A stretch of DNA of 6,735 nt from an uncultured Flavobacterium sp. (GTDB lineage: Bacteria > Bacteroidota > Bacteroidia > Flavobacteriales > Flavobacteriaceae): assembly GCF_937876455.1 (NCBI RefSeq), contig NZ_CALFIG010000192.1, positions 1-6,735 of the forward strand. The letters are read 5' to 3'. Of the stretch, positions 5,910 through 6,735 are shown piece by piece. How positions within the stretch are numbered: position 1 is the stretch's first letter; every line of letters begins with the position of its first letter. A program made the position numbers and the translations under genes. Below the pieces are notes generated by a model. The model did no database searches. It had not been told where the DNA came from and saw nothing but the letters and a program-made list of their open reading frames with translations.

Positions 5910-6338
5910 ATGAACGCTTTACAATGTAAATCTTTTGAAGAATTAGCATTTAATTACTCTGTAATCAAGCAATTGTATGATACTGATTTTACCTATGAAA
6001 AATATTGTTCGTTACTTCCCGATATGATTTCAAAAGGATACAGTCAAATTGCCCTTTATGATAAAGAAAAATTAATTGCGGTTTCAGGATATTGGATTAA
6101 TACTAAACTTTATACAGGGAAATACCTTGAAATAGATAATTTTATTGTAGACAATGCACATCAATCAAAAGGAATTGGAAAAAAATTAATTGCTGAAATT
6201 GAGAAAATAGCTCTGCAAAATAACGCTAAAGCAATTGTACTCGATGCATTCACAACTAATTTTAGTGCTCATAAATTTTATTTTAACCAAGGTTATGTAC
6301 CTAAAGGGTTTCATTTTGTAAAATTTTTTGATAGCTAA
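5910..6338 (+). CDS. GNAT-family N-acetyltransferase, substrate unknown
   Basis: This 142-residue protein is a single GNAT domain, which transfers an acetyl group from acetyl-CoA to an amine on an unidentified substrate. The acetyl-CoA pyrophosphate loop is Q85-S-K-G-I-G-K-K-L-I, matching Q/R-x-x-G-x-G/A, at the start of helix three. It is preceded by the strand L-E-I-D-N-F-I-V. The later A-H121-K-F-Y124-F-N-Q-G-Y segment is the usual motif B, where the tyrosine often acts as the general acid. There is no signal peptide, so it should be cytosolic. It lies downstream of the ATP synthase terminator and has its own -7 box candidate, so I treat it as a separate unit. The next gene starts 31 bases on and may share its transcript. 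The family is clear; the substrate cannot be read from the sequence. Confidence 0.88.
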   Translation: MNALQCKSFEELAFNYSVIKQLYDTDFTYEKYCSLLPDMISKGYSQIALYDKEKLIAVSGYWINTKLYTGKYLEIDNFIVDNAHQSKGIGKKLIAEIEKIALQNNAKAIVLDAFTTNFSAHKFYFNQGYVPKGFHFVKFFDS

Positions 6339-6369
6339 TTCGTTCTCATTATAAAATAAACGAAAAGTC

Positions 6370-6735
6370 ATGCGGATTATCATAGTACTATTTACGGGTC
6401 TAATTTTTTGTACTTCTTGTAAGCTACAGCAACCTGTCATTCAAAATAATCTATATGTCCAATCTATAACATATCAAAAATGGGTTTCTGGTGTTAGAAA
6501 TGGCGGTAGTGGATATTTAGTAAATGTAATGCTTTCGCACCCTTTGCCAGACGACATTAATTTAAAGTCTATTCAGGTATTTGATAAAGAAGCACAATTA
6601 ATAAAGTTAGATGATTTGCATTACCAAGCGAATTGTTACATTACCATGCATTCAGAAGGTGAAGCCATTGAAACCCCATCATCAATTACAAAATTAAAAC
6701 CATTTCAAGCTCTCTTATTCTATTCTTTTAATGGA
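6370..6735 (+). CDS. Putative lipoprotein of unknown function, 3' end cut by window
   Basis: An open frame runs from ATG 6370 to the window edge, 122 codons with no stop. The first residues form a lipoprotein signal: Met-Arg, a hydrophobic core, then C14-T-S-C17, with Cys17 as the likely lipidated residue. The +2 residue is lysine, but no acidic residues follow, so the flavobacterial surface-export signal (K or S followed by acidic residues) is not evident and the protein may stay in the periplasm. The mature part has a Y-Q-K-W-V-S-G-V-R-N-G-G-S-G-Y segment and otherwise soluble, mixed strand-like sequence. I do not recognise the family. A stop at 6358-6360 in the same frame limits the start. 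It follows the acetyltransferase gene by 31 bases, with no clear promoter box between them. Confidence 0.72.
   Translation, partial: MRIIIVLFTGLIFCTSCKLQQPVIQNNLYVQSITYQKWVSGVRNGGSGYLVNVMLSHPLPDDINLKSIQVFDKEAQLIKLDDLHYQANCYITMHSEGEAIETPSSITKLKPFQALLFYSFNG

Noticed and set aside
6339..6364. Inverted repeat TTCGTT/AACGAA between the GNAT and lipoprotein genes
   Set aside because: Only six base pairs around a 14-base loop with no T-run; too weak to call a terminator or operator.
6186..6440. 84-codon minus-strand frame across the GNAT and lipoprotein genes
   Set aside because: It is antisense to two well-supported coding regions and has no recognisable domain or promoter.

Overview
The window is AT-rich, and its genes lack Shine-Dalgarno leaders. 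At least one, and probably two, promoters carry the Bacteroidota -7 box (TAnnTTTG). Together with the protein sequences this points to a member of the Flavobacteriaceae, Flavobacterium or a close relative. I infer the taxon from sequence style and gene order; I ran no search.

Layout. Positions 13-610 hold two small membrane-protein genes, an AtpZ/AtpI-like protein and an unnamed four-helix protein, at the place where many bacteria have atpI. A 103-bp gap with a good promoter candidate leads into the F1Fo ATP synthase genes, all on the + strand: atpB (a), atpE (c), atpF (b), atpH (delta), atpA (alpha), atpG (gamma). This block ends at a strong intrinsic terminator at 5854-5880. The beta (atpD) and epsilon (atpC) genes are absent. 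In flavobacteria they normally sit at a second locus, so the terminator marks the true end of a split operon. Beyond it lie a GNAT acetyltransferase gene and a lipoprotein gene cut by the window edge; neither has a visible link to ATP synthase.

How the genes work together. AtpB and the AtpE ring form the membrane proton channel and rotor. AtpF and AtpH form the peripheral stalk that holds the alpha/beta head. AtpG is the rotating shaft, and AtpA supplies the non-catalytic sites and the arginine finger to the (unlinked) beta subunits. The two leading membrane proteins probably help assemble or supply the Fo sector.

What deserves a second look is mostly in the gaps. A 17-bp stem-loop lies between atpE and atpF. 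Overlapping inverted repeats lie between atpB and atpE. A perfect 14-bp tandem duplication between atpA and atpG forms alternative hairpins ending at the atpG start. A 14-bp palindrome sits in the spacer of the atpB promoter. These could tune subunit stoichiometry. I see no mobile element, CRISPR array, tRNA or rRNA, and no clearly new defence or metabolic system; the core is a conserved housekeeping operon.
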